Notes: a model not told the origin generated them from the sequence alone. Positions 14,769 to 23,714 are shown, counted from the first letter of the stretch. The stretch is 42,206 bases of DNA from Lachnospiraceae bacterium (GCA_017387565.1 JAFOEY010000029.1:1-42206); one strand, 5' to 3'. Numbers and translations: made by a program.

Positions 14769-17102
14769 ATGGATAATCAAAATAATCAGAATAATAACCC
14801 CAATAATCAAAATAATAATCAGAACGGACCACAGAAAAAGCAAAGTCTTTTTATGTTATTGATTGCAGTACTGATTACCATTATGGGTATGAGTTTTTTT
14901 ATGAATCTGTTGTCGGGATCCGATACCGAGATTTCTTATAGTGACTTTTTAGACATGGTAAAAGGCGGAGAAGTGGAAAGTGTACTTATTACAGACACAG
15001 AAATTGAGATTACGCCGAAAGATAAAAAAACGGATGAAAAAAATACGCCGGTTTTGGCAACAAAGCATCCCGGCACAGTCACGTATTATACCGGAAATCT
15101 GGAAGATGACAATTTGTATCAGCTTTTAGATGAATATGAGGTTGAATACCGGAAAGAAATACCCGATAATTCCGGACTTGTTTTAAATTTCATTTTAACC
15201 TGGATTGTACCGGCGCTGATGTTATATCTGCTGCTTACCTTCCTTATGAAAAAGATGAGTGGTGGAGATGGCCCGATGGGTGTTGGAAAAAGTAAGGCCA
15301 AGGTTTATGTCCAAAAAGAAACCGGCGTAACTTTTAAGGATGTTGCCGGTGAAGAGGAGGCAAAAGAATCCCTGCAGGAAGTTGTGGATTTTCTTCACAA
15401 TCCTACCAAATATACACAGATTGGGGCAAAACTCCCCAAAGGTGCTTTGCTCGTTGGACCTCCCGGTACCGGTAAAACACTTTTGGCAAAAGCTGTTGCA
15501 GGTGAGGCCCATGTGCCTTTCTTCTCTCTAACGGGATCTGATTTTGTGGAATTATATGTAGGTGTGGGAGCTTCCCGTGTCAGAGATTTATTTAAGGAAG
15601 CCAATAAAAATGCACCTTGTATTATTTTTATTGATGAAATTGATGCTATCGGACGAAGTCGTGATTCCAAGTACGGCGGCGGTAATGAAGAAAGAGAGCA
15701 GACCTTAAACCAGTTATTGTCTGAAATGGATGGTTTCGATTCTTCCAAAGGTATTTTGATTTTGGCAGCAACGAACAGACCGGAAATTCTGGATAAGGCA
15801 TTGCTTCGTCCCGGTCGTTTTGACCGTCGTGTTATTGTTGAAAAACCGGATTTAAAAGGCCGTGTAGATATTTTAAAAGTTCATTCCAAGGATGTGCTTT
15901 TGGATGAGAGTGTTGATTTGGATGAAATCGCACTGGCAACAAGCGGTGCTGTCGGTGCCGATCTTGCCAATATGGTAAATGAAGCCGCGATTAATGCGGT
16001 TAAAGAAGGACGTAAAGCCGTTTCACAAAAAGATTTATTCGGTGCGGTTGAAGTTGTTTTGGTTGGTAAAGAAAAGAAAGACCGTATTATGAGCCAGCAG
16101 GAAAGAAAGATTGTTTCTTATCACGAAGTCGGTCATGCACTGATTGCGGCGCTTCAGAAAAATTCCGAGCCGGTTCAGAAAATTACCATTGTACCAAGGA
16201 CCATGGGAGCTTTGGGATATGTTATGCAGGTTCCTGAGGAGGAAAAATATCTCAATACGGAAGCAGAACTTCATGATATGATTGTCGGCCTGCTTGGCGG
16301 TCGTGCGGCAGAAGATGTTGTGTTTGATACGGTTACAACCGGAGCCTCCAATGATATTGAAAAGGCAACAAGCCTTGCACGAAGCATGATTACCCGTTAT
16401 GGTATGAGCAAGCATTTTGGTCTGATGGGATTGGAAACTGTGGAAAGCCAGTATTTGGACGGACGTACTTCCATGAACTGTTCTGATGTGACAGCGGCAG
16501 CAGTGGATGAAGAAGTCATGAAACTGTTAAAGTCCTGCTATAAAGAAGCAAAGACCATGATCAAAGAAAACAGAGCCGTCATGGATAAGATTGCTGCTCA
16601 TCTGATCGAAAAAGAAACCATTACCGGAAAAGAATTCATGGAAATCTATTGCAAAGAAAAAGGAATTCCGGTTCCGGTCAAAGATGATGATAAAAAGCTG
16701 AAAAAAAAGAATGAGCCGGAAAAGACTGATGAAAAAACAATAGAAAAAGCTGCAGAGGAAACATTGGAGAATGCATCTGAGAGCGAGACAGATATAATAG
16801 AAAAAGAGAACGAAGAAAAGAAAAAACAGCCGGAAATGATGGATTTCAGGGAAGTTCTTACTGATATTCGAAAGGACAATGTTAAGAAAGAAAAATCTGT
16901 TTCGGAGAATAACAAGCAGGAAGAAAGTCAATCTGTGCAGAAAGATGACAATCAAAAAGGGATGCAGACTGTTCAGACAGATGACACTCAGGAAGAAATC
17001 CGGCCGGCACAAGTTGATTCGGAGCAAAGTGAAATTCCATTGGCTCAGAACGATGACAGTTCAGATGCTTCATCGTCTGACCCGGAAAATGAGCAGAAAT
17101 AA
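14769..17102 (+). CDS. ftsH: ATP-dependent zinc metalloprotease FtsH
   Basis: This 777-residue membrane protease degrades misfolded membrane proteins and regulators. After an Asn/Gln-rich start come a first helix (about residues 29-51), an extracytoplasmic domain and a second helix (about 136-160). The AAA domain has Walker A GPPGTGKT (230-237), Walker B IIFIDEIDAIG and GRFDRR. The zinc site is HEVGH (452-456), where most FtsH proteins have HEAGH; the metal ligands are intact. From about residue 640 there is a highly charged, Gln/Glu/Lys/Ser-rich tail of roughly 140 residues, far longer than in most family members, with imperfect QxxQxDD-type repeats. The start follows AAGGAGAATTTCA and the promoter at 14712. 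Confidence 0.97.
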   Translation: MDNQNNQNNNPNNQNNNQNGPQKKQSLFMLLIAVLITIMGMSFFMNLLSGSDTEISYSDFLDMVKGGEVESVLITDTEIEITPKDKKTDEKNTPVLATKHPGTVTYYTGNLEDDNLYQLLDEYEVEYRKEIPDNSGLVLNFILTWIVPALMLYLLLTFLMKKMSGGDGPMGVGKSKAKVYVQKETGVTFKDVAGEEEAKESLQEVVDFLHNPTKYTQIGAKLPKGALLVGPPGTGKTLLAKAVAGEAHVPFFSLTGSDFVELYVGVGASRVRDLFKEANKNAPCIIFIDEIDAIGRSRDSKYGGGNEEREQTLNQLLSEMDGFDSSKGILILAATNRPEILDKALLRPGRFDRRVIVEKPDLKGRVDILKVHSKDVLLDESVDLDEIALATSGAVGADLANMVNEAAINAVKEGRKAVSQKDLFGAVEVVLVGKEKKDRIMSQQERKIVSYHEVGHALIAALQKNSEPVQKITIVPRTMGALGYVMQVPEEEKYLNTEAELHDMIVGLLGGRAAEDVVFDTVTTGASNDIEKATSLARSMITRYGMSKHFGLMGLETVESQYLDGRTSMNCSDVTAAAVDEEVMKLLKSCYKEAKTMIKENRAVMDKIAAHLIEKETITGKEFMEIYCKEKGIPVPVKDDDKKLKKKNEPEKTDEKTIEKAAEETLENASESETDIIEKENEEKKKQPEMMDFREVLTDIRKDNVKKEKSVSENNKQEESQSVQKDDNQKGMQTVQTDDTQEEIRPAQVDSEQSEIPLAQNDDSSDASSSDPENEQK

Positions 17103-17151
17103 TATGGAATTAATTGCCGGAATGATGTTTGAAGAGCTATAGAAAATAAAT

Positions 17152-17183
17152 ACAAAAAGGAGCTTTTAAAGAGCTCCTTTTGT
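17152..17183 (+). terminator. Rho-independent terminator of ftsH
   Basis: ACAAAAAGGAGCT pairs with AGCTCCTTTTGT around the loop TTTAAAG. The T-run in the right arm and the position 50 bases after the ftsH stop make it a convincing terminator. Confidence 0.8.
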
Positions 17184-17191
17184 AATATAGA

Positions 17192-17376
17192 TGATACCAG
17201 GGTCAAAAGGTCATACTTTTCATGCTCGCATGAAAAAGTATAACTTTGGGACCCGCAAAACATGAGAAAGTAGCCCGATTAGGGCGGATTTCGAATGTTT
17301 TAGGATTGCGAGAGCACAAAGTGCGTAGCAATCCGTTGGTATCATGGAGGCAAAATACCTTTTGACCCCAACATCA
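17192..17376 (+). mobile_element. MITE-like element, full-length copy (185 bp)
   Basis: The left end TGATACCAGGGTCAAAAGGT and the right end ACCTTTTGACCCCAACATCA are imperfect terminal inverted repeats. TATAGA flanks both sides (17186-17191 and 17377-17382) as a candidate target duplication. Inside are hairpins around CATGCTCGCATG and GGATTGC...GCAATCC. It encodes no transposase. A reversed, truncated copy is at 42039, a copy 32 bases shorter at 29339 and fragments at 6163, 20420 and 41207. Confidence 0.75.
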
Positions 17377-17472
17377 TATAGATACTTTGTAATAGTTCGA
17401 TATTTTGCATTGTTTGACAATACAGCAACCCCAAACATCAAAATTATTCAATATTTTTCATAAGGAAAAGCC

Positions 17473-19332
17473 ATGTTTGATATTCAAGAAGAATTAAAGA
17501 AACTTCCGCATAATCCGGGTGTTTATCTGATGCATGATAAGCATGATGCGATTATTTATGTCGGAAAAGCAATCGATTTAAATAAAAGAGTTCATTCGTA
17601 CTTTCGGGCAGTAGCCAATAGGACGGCAAAAATTGAGCGGATGATTTCCCAGATTGATTATTTCGAGTACATTTTGACGGATTCAGAGCTGGAAGCCCTG
17701 GTCTTGGAAAACAATCTGATCAAAGAACATCGTCCCAAATATAATACGTTGTTAAAAGATGACAAGACCTATCCGTATATTAAAGTTACCATGGGCGAAC
17801 CTTATCCGAGACTTGTTTTTTCGAGAAGCATGAAAAAGGACAAATCCAGATACTTTGGACCATACACAAGTGCCACCGGTGTTAAAGATACGATAGAATT
17901 ATTGAATAAGCTGTTTGGATTACGGACGTGCCGTAAGGTGCTGCCGCGTGATATCGGAAAAGAAAGACCCTGTCTAAATTACCATATGAAACAATGCACG
18001 GCACCCTGCGCGGGCAATGTCACACAGGAAGAATACCGAAAGCAGATTGATGGGGCATTGGAATTTTTGAACGGACATTATGCTCCGATTTTGAATGACC
18101 TTAAAGAAAAAATGAATCGTGCCAGTGAAGAGATGGATTTTGAAGAAGCCATCCGCTACCGCGACTTATATAATAGCGTAAAATCGGTTGCGCAAAAACA
18201 AAAGATCACGGAAAGCTCAGAAGAAGATAAAGATGTAATTGCTATGGCAGCAGATGAAACAGATGCTGTTGTTCAGGTATTTTTTGTCAGAAGCGGAAAA
18301 TTGATTGGACGAGAGCATTTTTATATGACCAATGTTGCAGAGACGGGCCCCGATGAGATTATGGGTAATTTTATCAAGCAGTTTTATGCAGGAACCCCGT
18401 ATTTGCCCAAAACAATTATGCTTCAGACCGAAATTGCGGATGCGCCACTGATTGAGCAGTGGCTATCTGCGCGTAAAGGTTCCCGTGTTTATTTAGAGGT
18501 TCCAAAGATCGGAAAAAAAGAAAAACTGATTATGCTTGCTGCAAAAAATGCTGAAATTATCCTTTCTAACGATAAAGAAAGAATACGACGGGAAGAAGGA
18601 AGAACCATCGGTGCCGCAAAAGAGCTTGCTAATGCAATCGGAATTGAAAAGGCAGACCGGATAGAGGCTTTTGATATCAGTAATATCAGCGGCTTCCAAA
18701 ATGTAGGTTCCATGGTTGTTTTTGAAAAAGGAAAATCGCAGAGAAGTGATTATCGGAAATTCAGGATAAAATCAGTGGATGGTCCCAATGATTACGCCTG
18801 TATGAAGGAAGTGCTGACAAGACGATTTGTACATGGACTGGAAGAAAAACAACAGATGAAAGAAAAACAATTGGACGAGACTTTCGGAAGTTTTACCAAA
18901 TTTCCCGATCTGCTTTTGATGGATGGCGGACGCGGTCAGGTAAATATTGCGAAAGAAGTATTGGATTCTCTCCATATTGATATTCCGGTCTGTGGTATGG
19001 TAAAGGATGATCACCACAGAACGCGGGGATTGTATTTCAATCAAAAGGAAATTCCGCTTGCGAAAGACTCGGAAGGATTTAAACTGATTACCAGAGTACA
19101 GGATGAAGCACATCGTTTTGCTATTGAATATCATAGGTCTCTTCACAGAAATGAAGGAATTCATTCGGTTTTAGATGACATCAAAGGAATTGGACCGGCA
19201 AGGAGAAAGGCTCTTATGCGGCATTTTAAAACAATAGAGGAAATTAAAAATGCAGATGTCGATGCATTGCTGGCGGTCCCGGAAATCACAAAAAATCAGG
19301 CCGAAGAAATTTACCGTTTCTTTCACGACTAG
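17473..19332 (+). CDS. uvrC: Excinuclease ABC subunit C
   Basis: This 619-residue enzyme makes the two incisions around DNA lesions in nucleotide excision repair with UvrA and UvrB. The N-terminal GIY-YIG nuclease domain shows NPGVYLMHDK and IIYVGKAIDL. The UVR (UvrB-binding) motif is ASEEMDFEEAIRYRDLY near residue 215-235. The RNase H-like second nuclease domain includes EAFDISNISG and LLMDGGRGQVN. The C-terminus carries a helix-hairpin-helix pair (IKGIGPARRKALM). Length is normal. The start follows ATAAGGAAAAGCC. It lies directly after the MITE at 17192, so its promoter must lie in or just after that element. Confidence 0.98.
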   Translation: MFDIQEELKKLPHNPGVYLMHDKHDAIIYVGKAIDLNKRVHSYFRAVANRTAKIERMISQIDYFEYILTDSELEALVLENNLIKEHRPKYNTLLKDDKTYPYIKVTMGEPYPRLVFSRSMKKDKSRYFGPYTSATGVKDTIELLNKLFGLRTCRKVLPRDIGKERPCLNYHMKQCTAPCAGNVTQEEYRKQIDGALEFLNGHYAPILNDLKEKMNRASEEMDFEEAIRYRDLYNSVKSVAQKQKITESSEEDKDVIAMAADETDAVVQVFFVRSGKLIGREHFYMTNVAETGPDEIMGNFIKQFYAGTPYLPKTIMLQTEIADAPLIEQWLSARKGSRVYLEVPKIGKKEKLIMLAAKNAEIILSNDKERIRREEGRTIGAAKELANAIGIEKADRIEAFDISNISGFQNVGSMVVFEKGKSQRSDYRKFRIKSVDGPNDYACMKEVLTRRFVHGLEEKQQMKEKQLDETFGSFTKFPDLLLMDGGRGQVNIAKEVLDSLHIDIPVCGMVKDDHHRTRGLYFNQKEIPLAKDSEGFKLITRVQDEAHRFAIEYHRSLHRNEGIHSVLDDIKGIGPARRKALMRHFKTIEEIKNADVDALLAVPEITKNQAEEIYRFFHD

Positions 19333-19336
19333 TCCG

Positions 19337-19365
19337 TTGCGATAGAAAAAAATCTATGCTATATT
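19337..19365 (+). promoter_or_regulatory. Promoter for hprK
   Basis: TTGCGA and TATATT are separated by 17 bases, starting five bases after the uvrC stop codon. It would start transcription near 19372. This supports the ATG at 19427 over the in-frame ATG at 19373 and suggests that hprK starts a transcription unit of its own. Confidence 0.6.
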
Positions 19366-19426
19366 TAACATAATGATATTAGGGAAAAGCCCGATTAGTA
19401 TAAAGGGAAAACAAGGAGAAGGAAAC

Positions 19427-20359
19427 ATGGCAAGTGTATCGTTAGCAAAGATTATTGAGAGATTTAAATTGGAAAATCTGACTCCGGAGCTGGATATTTC
19501 TGATATCAAAATCATACAGCCGGATATCAACAGACCGGCGCTGCAGTTGGCAGGTTACTTTGAACACTACGAAGCAACCCGTCTCCAGATTATTGGATTT
19601 GTGGAATATACATATATGGATAGTATGGATGATGACAGAAAACTGGAAATATACAACCAGTTGTTGTCCTGTCCAATTCCCGTAATTGTATTTTGCCGTA
19701 ATCTGCAGCCGGATCCGATTTTTTTAAAGATAGCACTTGAGAAAAAAATACCGTTGCTTATGAGCAGACAGTCGACAAGTGCTTTTACAGCCGAAATAAT
19801 CCGTTGGCTGAATGTGGAACTGGCTCCCCGCATTTCCATTCACGGTGTTTTGGTTGATGTATATGGTGAAGGTGTTCTGATTACCGGAGAAAGTGGTATC
19901 GGTAAATCAGAAGCAGCGCTTGAGCTGATTAAAAGAGGTCACCGTCTGGTTAGTGATGATGTGGTGGAAATCAGTAAAGTCAGTGATGATACCCTGGTCG
20001 GTCGTGCACCGGAGATTACCAAATATTTTATCGAACTTCGCGGTATCGGAATTGTGGATGTGAAGACTTTGTTTGGTGTTTCTTCCGTAAAAGAAACGAC
20101 GTCTATTGATCTGGTTATCAAGCTGGAAGATTGGGATCGGGATAAGGAATATGACAGACTTGGTCTGGAGGAAGAATATACGGAATACCTTGGGAAAAAA
20201 GTAGTATGTCATACACTACCTATCAGACCCGGACGTAACCTTGCGGTTATTTGTGAGTCGGCTGCGGTTAACCATCGTCAGAAGAAGATGGGTTATAATG
20301 CAGCGCAGGAGTTGTATACCAGAGTTCAGAACAATCTGGCAAGAAGACGGGAAGATTAA
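19427..20359 (+). CDS. hprK: HPr kinase/phosphorylase
   Basis: This 310-residue bifunctional enzyme phosphorylates and dephosphorylates Ser-46 of HPr and Crh, and so controls carbon catabolite repression in Gram-positive bacteria. It shows the catalytic-type His in ISIHGVLVDVYG, the P-loop GESGIGKS (about 154-161), DDVVEI and the family signature RGIGIVDVKTLFG. The chosen start has AAGGAGAAGGAAAC before it and gives the usual family length. A Crh-like substrate protein is encoded five genes downstream at 23454. A glucokinase and murB follow on the same strand. Confidence 0.97.
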   Translation: MASVSLAKIIERFKLENLTPELDISDIKIIQPDINRPALQLAGYFEHYEATRLQIIGFVEYTYMDSMDDDRKLEIYNQLLSCPIPVIVFCRNLQPDPIFLKIALEKKIPLLMSRQSTSAFTAEIIRWLNVELAPRISIHGVLVDVYGEGVLITGESGIGKSEAALELIKRGHRLVSDDVVEISKVSDDTLVGRAPEITKYFIELRGIGIVDVKTLFGVSSVKETTSIDLVIKLEDWDRDKEYDRLGLEEEYTEYLGKKVVCHTLPIRPGRNLAVICESAAVNHRQKKMGYNAAQELYTRVQNNLARRRED

Positions 20360-20419
20360 TCATCCTTGGATTGGGATGGGCGCTGACCAAAAGAAGTTTG
20401 TAATGACAGAAAATCTGAT

Positions 20420-20474
20420 TGCGTAGCAATCCGTTGGTATCATGGGGGCAAAATACCTTTTGACCCCAACATCA
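20420..20474 (+). mobile_element. Truncated MITE copy upstream of glucokinase
   Basis: From TGCGTAGCAATCCG to CCCCAACATCA it matches the right-hand third of the element at 17192-17376 with few changes. The left two thirds are missing. It ends 27 bases before the glucokinase start codon and may contribute to that gene's leader. Confidence 0.65.
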
Positions 20475-20501
20475 TAATAATTAATTAAAAGGAGAATAGC
20501 A

Positions 20502-21449
20502 ATGGCAAAATACAGTTTTGGTGTTGATGTGGGTGGAACAACAATTAAAATGGGACTTTTTGATCTGGAAGGAAACGTTCTGGATAAATGGGAAATCATT
20601 ACCCGTACGGAAAATGGCGGTGTGAATGTTTTGCCGGATATTGCAGAGGCCGTAAAGGGTAAGATGAGTGAAAAGTCAATTTCTAAAGAAGATGTTGTAG
20701 GTGTCGGAATTGGAGTGCCCGGTCCGGTTGATGCAAAGGGTGTTGTACATAAATGCGTGAATTTAGGCTGGGGTGTTTTAAACATCAATGAAGAATTAGG
20801 GAAACTTTTGGATCTGCCGGTAAAAGGCGGAAATGATGCTAATGTTGCCGCACTTGGTGAAATGTGGAAAGGTGGCGGACAGGGATTTGAAAGCATTGTG
20901 GTTGTCACACTTGGAACCGGTGTAGGCGGTGGAATTATTATAGATGGAAAAATACTTACCGGTGCAAAAGGAGCTGCCGGAGAGATTGGGCATATTCATC
21001 TGGATGATCAGGAGACTGAAACATGCGGATGTGGCAATCGGGGATGTCTGGAGCAGTATGCATCGGCTACCGGTGTGGTCAGACTGGCTAATCGGGCTTT
21101 GGAAAAAACAACCAAAACCACATGTTTAAAAGCCGGTGAAATTTCAGCAAAAGATGTCTGGGATGCTGTAAAAGCCGGTGATGAAGTCGCAATAGAGATT
21201 GCAGAGCAGTTTGGCGAATATCTTGGAAAAGGACTTGCGTCTATAGCCTGTGTTGTAAATCCCGAAGCATTTGTAATCGGAGGAGGCGTTTCTAAGGCAG
21301 GCGAAGTGTTGCTTGAATATATTCGTAAAAACTATATTCCTTATGTTTTCCATGCAAGCAGGGACGTTCAGTTTACATTGGCTACATTGGGAAATGATGC
21401 CGGAATATACGGCGCAGCCAAATTGATTTTGGACGAAACATCTGCATAA
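20502..21449 (+). CDS. glcK: ROK family glucokinase
   Basis: This 315-residue cytoplasmic kinase is expected to make glucose 6-phosphate from glucose and ATP. It starts with the phosphate-binding motif GVDVGGTTIKMG. It continues with GIGVPGPVD, TLGTGVGGGI and GEIGHIHLD (sugar-binding Glu-His). The ROK zinc motif is CGCGNRGCLEQ. Length is standard for Firmicutes glucokinases. A good AAAAGGAGAA site precedes the ATG. Its position between hprK and murB/whiA/crh places sugar entry into glycolysis beside the carbon-signalling genes. Activity on N-acetyl sugars cannot be ruled out by sequence alone. Confidence 0.92.
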   Translation: MAKYSFGVDVGGTTIKMGLFDLEGNVLDKWEIITRTENGGVNVLPDIAEAVKGKMSEKSISKEDVVGVGIGVPGPVDAKGVVHKCVNLGWGVLNINEELGKLLDLPVKGGNDANVAALGEMWKGGGQGFESIVVVTLGTGVGGGIIIDGKILTGAKGAAGEIGHIHLDDQETETCGCGNRGCLEQYASATGVVRLANRALEKTTKTTCLKAGEISAKDVWDAVKAGDEVAIEIAEQFGEYLGKGLASIACVVNPEAFVIGGGVSKAGEVLLEYIRKNYIPYVFHASRDVQFTLATLGNDAGIYGAAKLILDETSA

Positions 21450-21484
21450 TTAAGCATTATAAACATATTATATTTATAGAAACT

Positions 21485-21534
21485 ATCCGGCCTGATAACG
21501 TGATATCACTCAGATTTCCGATATCAAGCCGGAT
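21485..21534 (+). terminator. Hairpin between glcK and murB
   Basis: ATCCGGCCTGATA pairs with TATCAAGCCGGAT with one mismatch, and the loop contains the palindrome GTGATATCAC. There is no T-run after it. It may act as a processing or weak termination signal rather than a full terminator. Confidence 0.45.
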
Positions 21535-21564
21535 GCAATTATAAAAAGGGGCAGCGATAGGCAG

Positions 21565-22476
21565 TTGGATACGGCATTAATAGAATTTTTACGGACAAAA
21601 GTGCCAAGTGAATATATTTTTCCGGATGAACCGATGGATAAACATACAACCTTCCGGGTTGGCGGAAGTGCCGATTGTTTTGTGGAAATCGGCACTGTGG
21701 AGGAGTTGTCAGCTATCATACGCTATCTGAAGCAAACTGAAAGAAATTATATTGTTTTGGGAAACGGCAGTAATGTTTTGGTTGGAGATAAAGGTTTTCG
21801 AGGTGTGATTTTACACATGGGAAATCGTTTTTCCAATATTATTGTGAATGGCACTACAATAAAAGCACAGGCAGGAGCCATGTTGGCGGTTGTGGCAAAA
21901 ACAGCAGCAAAACATTCGCTGACAGGACTGGAGTTTGCTGCAGGTATCCCCGGGACAATCGGTGGTGCCATTGTTATGAACGCCGGTGCATATGACGGAG
22001 AAATGAAGCAGGTGGTAAGGTCGGTTACGGTATTGAGTGAAGCTGGCGAAGTGATGGTATTATCCAATGAGACCATGAACTTTGGGTATCGGACCAGCGT
22101 CATTAAAAACAGACCTTTTATTGTCTTAGAAACGGAACTTGTGTTACAGGAAGGTGATACTTCAGCAATTCAGGAAAAGATGGCGGATTTCAATGAAAAA
22201 CGTCGCAGTAAACAGCCTTTGGAATTTCCAAGTGCGGGAAGTACCTTTAAACGTCCTGAAGGCCAATTTGCGGGAAAACTGATTATGGATGCCGGTTTGA
22301 GAGGATTTCGCATAGGTGGAGCCCAGGTATCCGAAAAGCATTGCGGTTTCATTATTAATAAAGGAAATGCGACAGCGGCAGATATTTCGGAATTGATGGA
22401 TGAGGTAACCGAAAAAGTAAAAGAACGGTTTTTTGTTACTTTAGAACCGGAAGTAATACGAATCGGCGAATTTTAA
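21565..22476 (+). CDS. murB: UDP-N-acetylenolpyruvoylglucosamine reductase
   Basis: This 303-residue flavoenzyme completes UDP-N-acetylmuramate synthesis with NADPH, in peptidoglycan precursor formation. FAD-binding features are TTFRVGGSADCF, LGNGSNVLV and GIPGTIGGAIVMNAGAYD. The catalytic segment is PSAGSTFKRP with the proton-donor Ser. The C-terminal FRIGGAQVSEKHCGFIIN lacks the extra loop of type I enzymes, so it is type II. The start is TTG: no in-frame ATG lies nearby upstream, and the AAGGGG site is rather far (14 bases), so the start is less certain than the gene. It is followed by whiA after 21 bases. Confidence 0.96.
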   Translation: MDTALIEFLRTKVPSEYIFPDEPMDKHTTFRVGGSADCFVEIGTVEELSAIIRYLKQTERNYIVLGNGSNVLVGDKGFRGVILHMGNRFSNIIVNGTTIKAQAGAMLAVVAKTAAKHSLTGLEFAAGIPGTIGGAIVMNAGAYDGEMKQVVRSVTVLSEAGEVMVLSNETMNFGYRTSVIKNRPFIVLETELVLQEGDTSAIQEKMADFNEKRRSKQPLEFPSAGSTFKRPEGQFAGKLIMDAGLRGFRIGGAQVSEKHCGFIINKGNATAADISELMDEVTEKVKERFFVTLEPEVIRIGEF

Positions 22477-22497
22477 TACAGAGGCGGATGTGAGAAC

Positions 22498-23442
22498 ATG
22501 TCTTTTTCCGGAGATGTCAAAGAAGAACTGTTATCAATTAATGGTAACGGAAGACATTGCCAGATTGCAGAACTGGCAGCTTATTTTTCCTATTGCGGAT
22601 TTGTTAAACATCATGATTTTGGCAATGTGGTGATTGGAATTACCGCGGAAAACAAAGCGATTGCAACAAAATGCTTTACATTACTTAAAAAAACATTTAA
22701 TATATATTCTGGTATTCTGATACGAAAACACAGCTTTTCATCCAGAATTCTATCTTATGAACTATATATAGATAAACCGGATGAAATCAGGGAAGTCCTG
22801 ATGGCAATTAAGAAATACAAAAAATTTGAAGAACCGGTTCTTTGTTCCTGTGCAGATATGCTTTTGCTGAAAAAGGATTGCTGCAGACGCGCGTTTATCA
22901 GAGGAACTTATCTGGCCATCGGCTCCATGAGCAATCCTGAAAAGGGATATCATATGGAGTTTGTCTTTGACCGGGAAGAAATGGCCGAAGAATTCATTCA
23001 GGTTTTACAGACTTTTTCTATCAGTGCCAAGATGGTGCTTCGGAAAAAGAATTATGTTGTATATATCAAAGATGGAGAAGAAATTGTGGATATGCTCAAT
23101 ATTATGGGTGCACATATTTCTCTTATGAACCTTGAGAATACACGCATTATGAAAGATATGCGTAATTCTATAAATCGCAGGGTTAACTGCGAAACAGCAA
23201 ATATCGCAAAAACGGTTAATGCTGCAACCAAACAGGTGGAGGATATTCTGTTTATACGGAAGGTCTATGGATTGCACAGACTTCCGGATAATCTGAGACA
23301 GGTGGCAGAGGTAAGGTTATCTTACCCGGAGGCATCGCTTGTGGAATTGTCTCAGTTGATGGATCCGCCGGTCGGAAAATCGGGTGTTAATCACAGATTG
23401 CGAAAGTTAAGTGAGCTTGCAGAGAGATTAAGGGTTAATTAG
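22498..23442 (+). CDS. whiA: DNA-binding protein WhiA
   Basis: This 314-residue protein has an N-terminal degenerate LAGLIDADG-type fold (opening MSFSGDVKEELL) and a C-terminal helix-turn-helix (LVELSQLMDPPVGKSGVNHRL, about residues 280-300). Related WhiA proteins affect cell division or sporulation. In many Firmicutes, rapZ and yvcK precede whiA. Here murB is immediately upstream and both are absent. The crh-like gene follows after 11 bases, the same pair order as in Bacillus subtilis. Confidence 0.96.
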   Translation: MSFSGDVKEELLSINGNGRHCQIAELAAYFSYCGFVKHHDFGNVVIGITAENKAIATKCFTLLKKTFNIYSGILIRKHSFSSRILSYELYIDKPDEIREVLMAIKKYKKFEEPVLCSCADMLLLKKDCCRRAFIRGTYLAIGSMSNPEKGYHMEFVFDREEMAEEFIQVLQTFSISAKMVLRKKNYVVYIKDGEEIVDMLNIMGAHISLMNLENTRIMKDMRNSINRRVNCETANIAKTVNAATKQVEDILFIRKVYGLHRLPDNLRQVAEVRLSYPEASLVELSQLMDPPVGKSGVNHRLRKLSELAERLRVN

Positions 23443-23453
23443 GAGGTCAAGGA

Positions 23454-23714
23454 ATGATTCAGAAATCTATGCAAATTCAATTGGCAAACGGACTAGAAGC
23501 AAGACCAGTCGCAGTTCTTGTTCAGAAAGCTAGTATGTTTGACAGCAAAATTTACATTGAGGCAGAAGGTAAAAAGGTAAATGCAAAGAGTATTATGGGT
23601 ATGATGAGTTTAGGACTCAATGCAGGGGAAGAGGTTACCGTTATTGCTGAAGGTGAAGATGAAAGTGCTGCCGTTGATAGTTTAGAAGATTATATCAGCG
23701 GAAAAGAGAATTAA
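23454..23714 (+). CDS. crh: Crh-like HPr paralogue with Glu in place of His-15
   Basis: This 86-residue protein has the HPr fold. The PTS phosphorylation site, normally NGLHARP with His-15, reads NGLEARP with Glu-15, so it cannot accept phosphate from enzyme I. The regulatory Ser-46 is present in AKSIMGMMSLG, the site used by HPr kinase. This combination defines Crh, which in B. subtilis has Gln-15 and acts with CcpA in catabolite repression. The whiA-crh order is the same as in B. subtilis. The gene starts after TTAGGAGGTCAAGGA, a near-perfect ribosome binding site. HprK at 19427 is the probable kinase. Confidence 0.9.
   Translation: MIQKSMQIQLANGLEARPVAVLVQKASMFDSKIYIEAEGKKVNAKSIMGMMSLGLNAGEEVTVIAEGEDESAAVDSLEDYISGKEN

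Noticed and set aside
16646-17027. Long antisense frames under the ftsH tail
   Set aside because: They are low-complexity shadows (Phe/Ser-rich) of the Lys/Glu-rich tail codons.
17045-17263. 72-codon antisense frame beginning in the MITE after ftsH
   Set aside because: It overlaps the ftsH 3' end and terminator and reflects only the MITE sequence. It is noted for its similarity to the frame at 29420.
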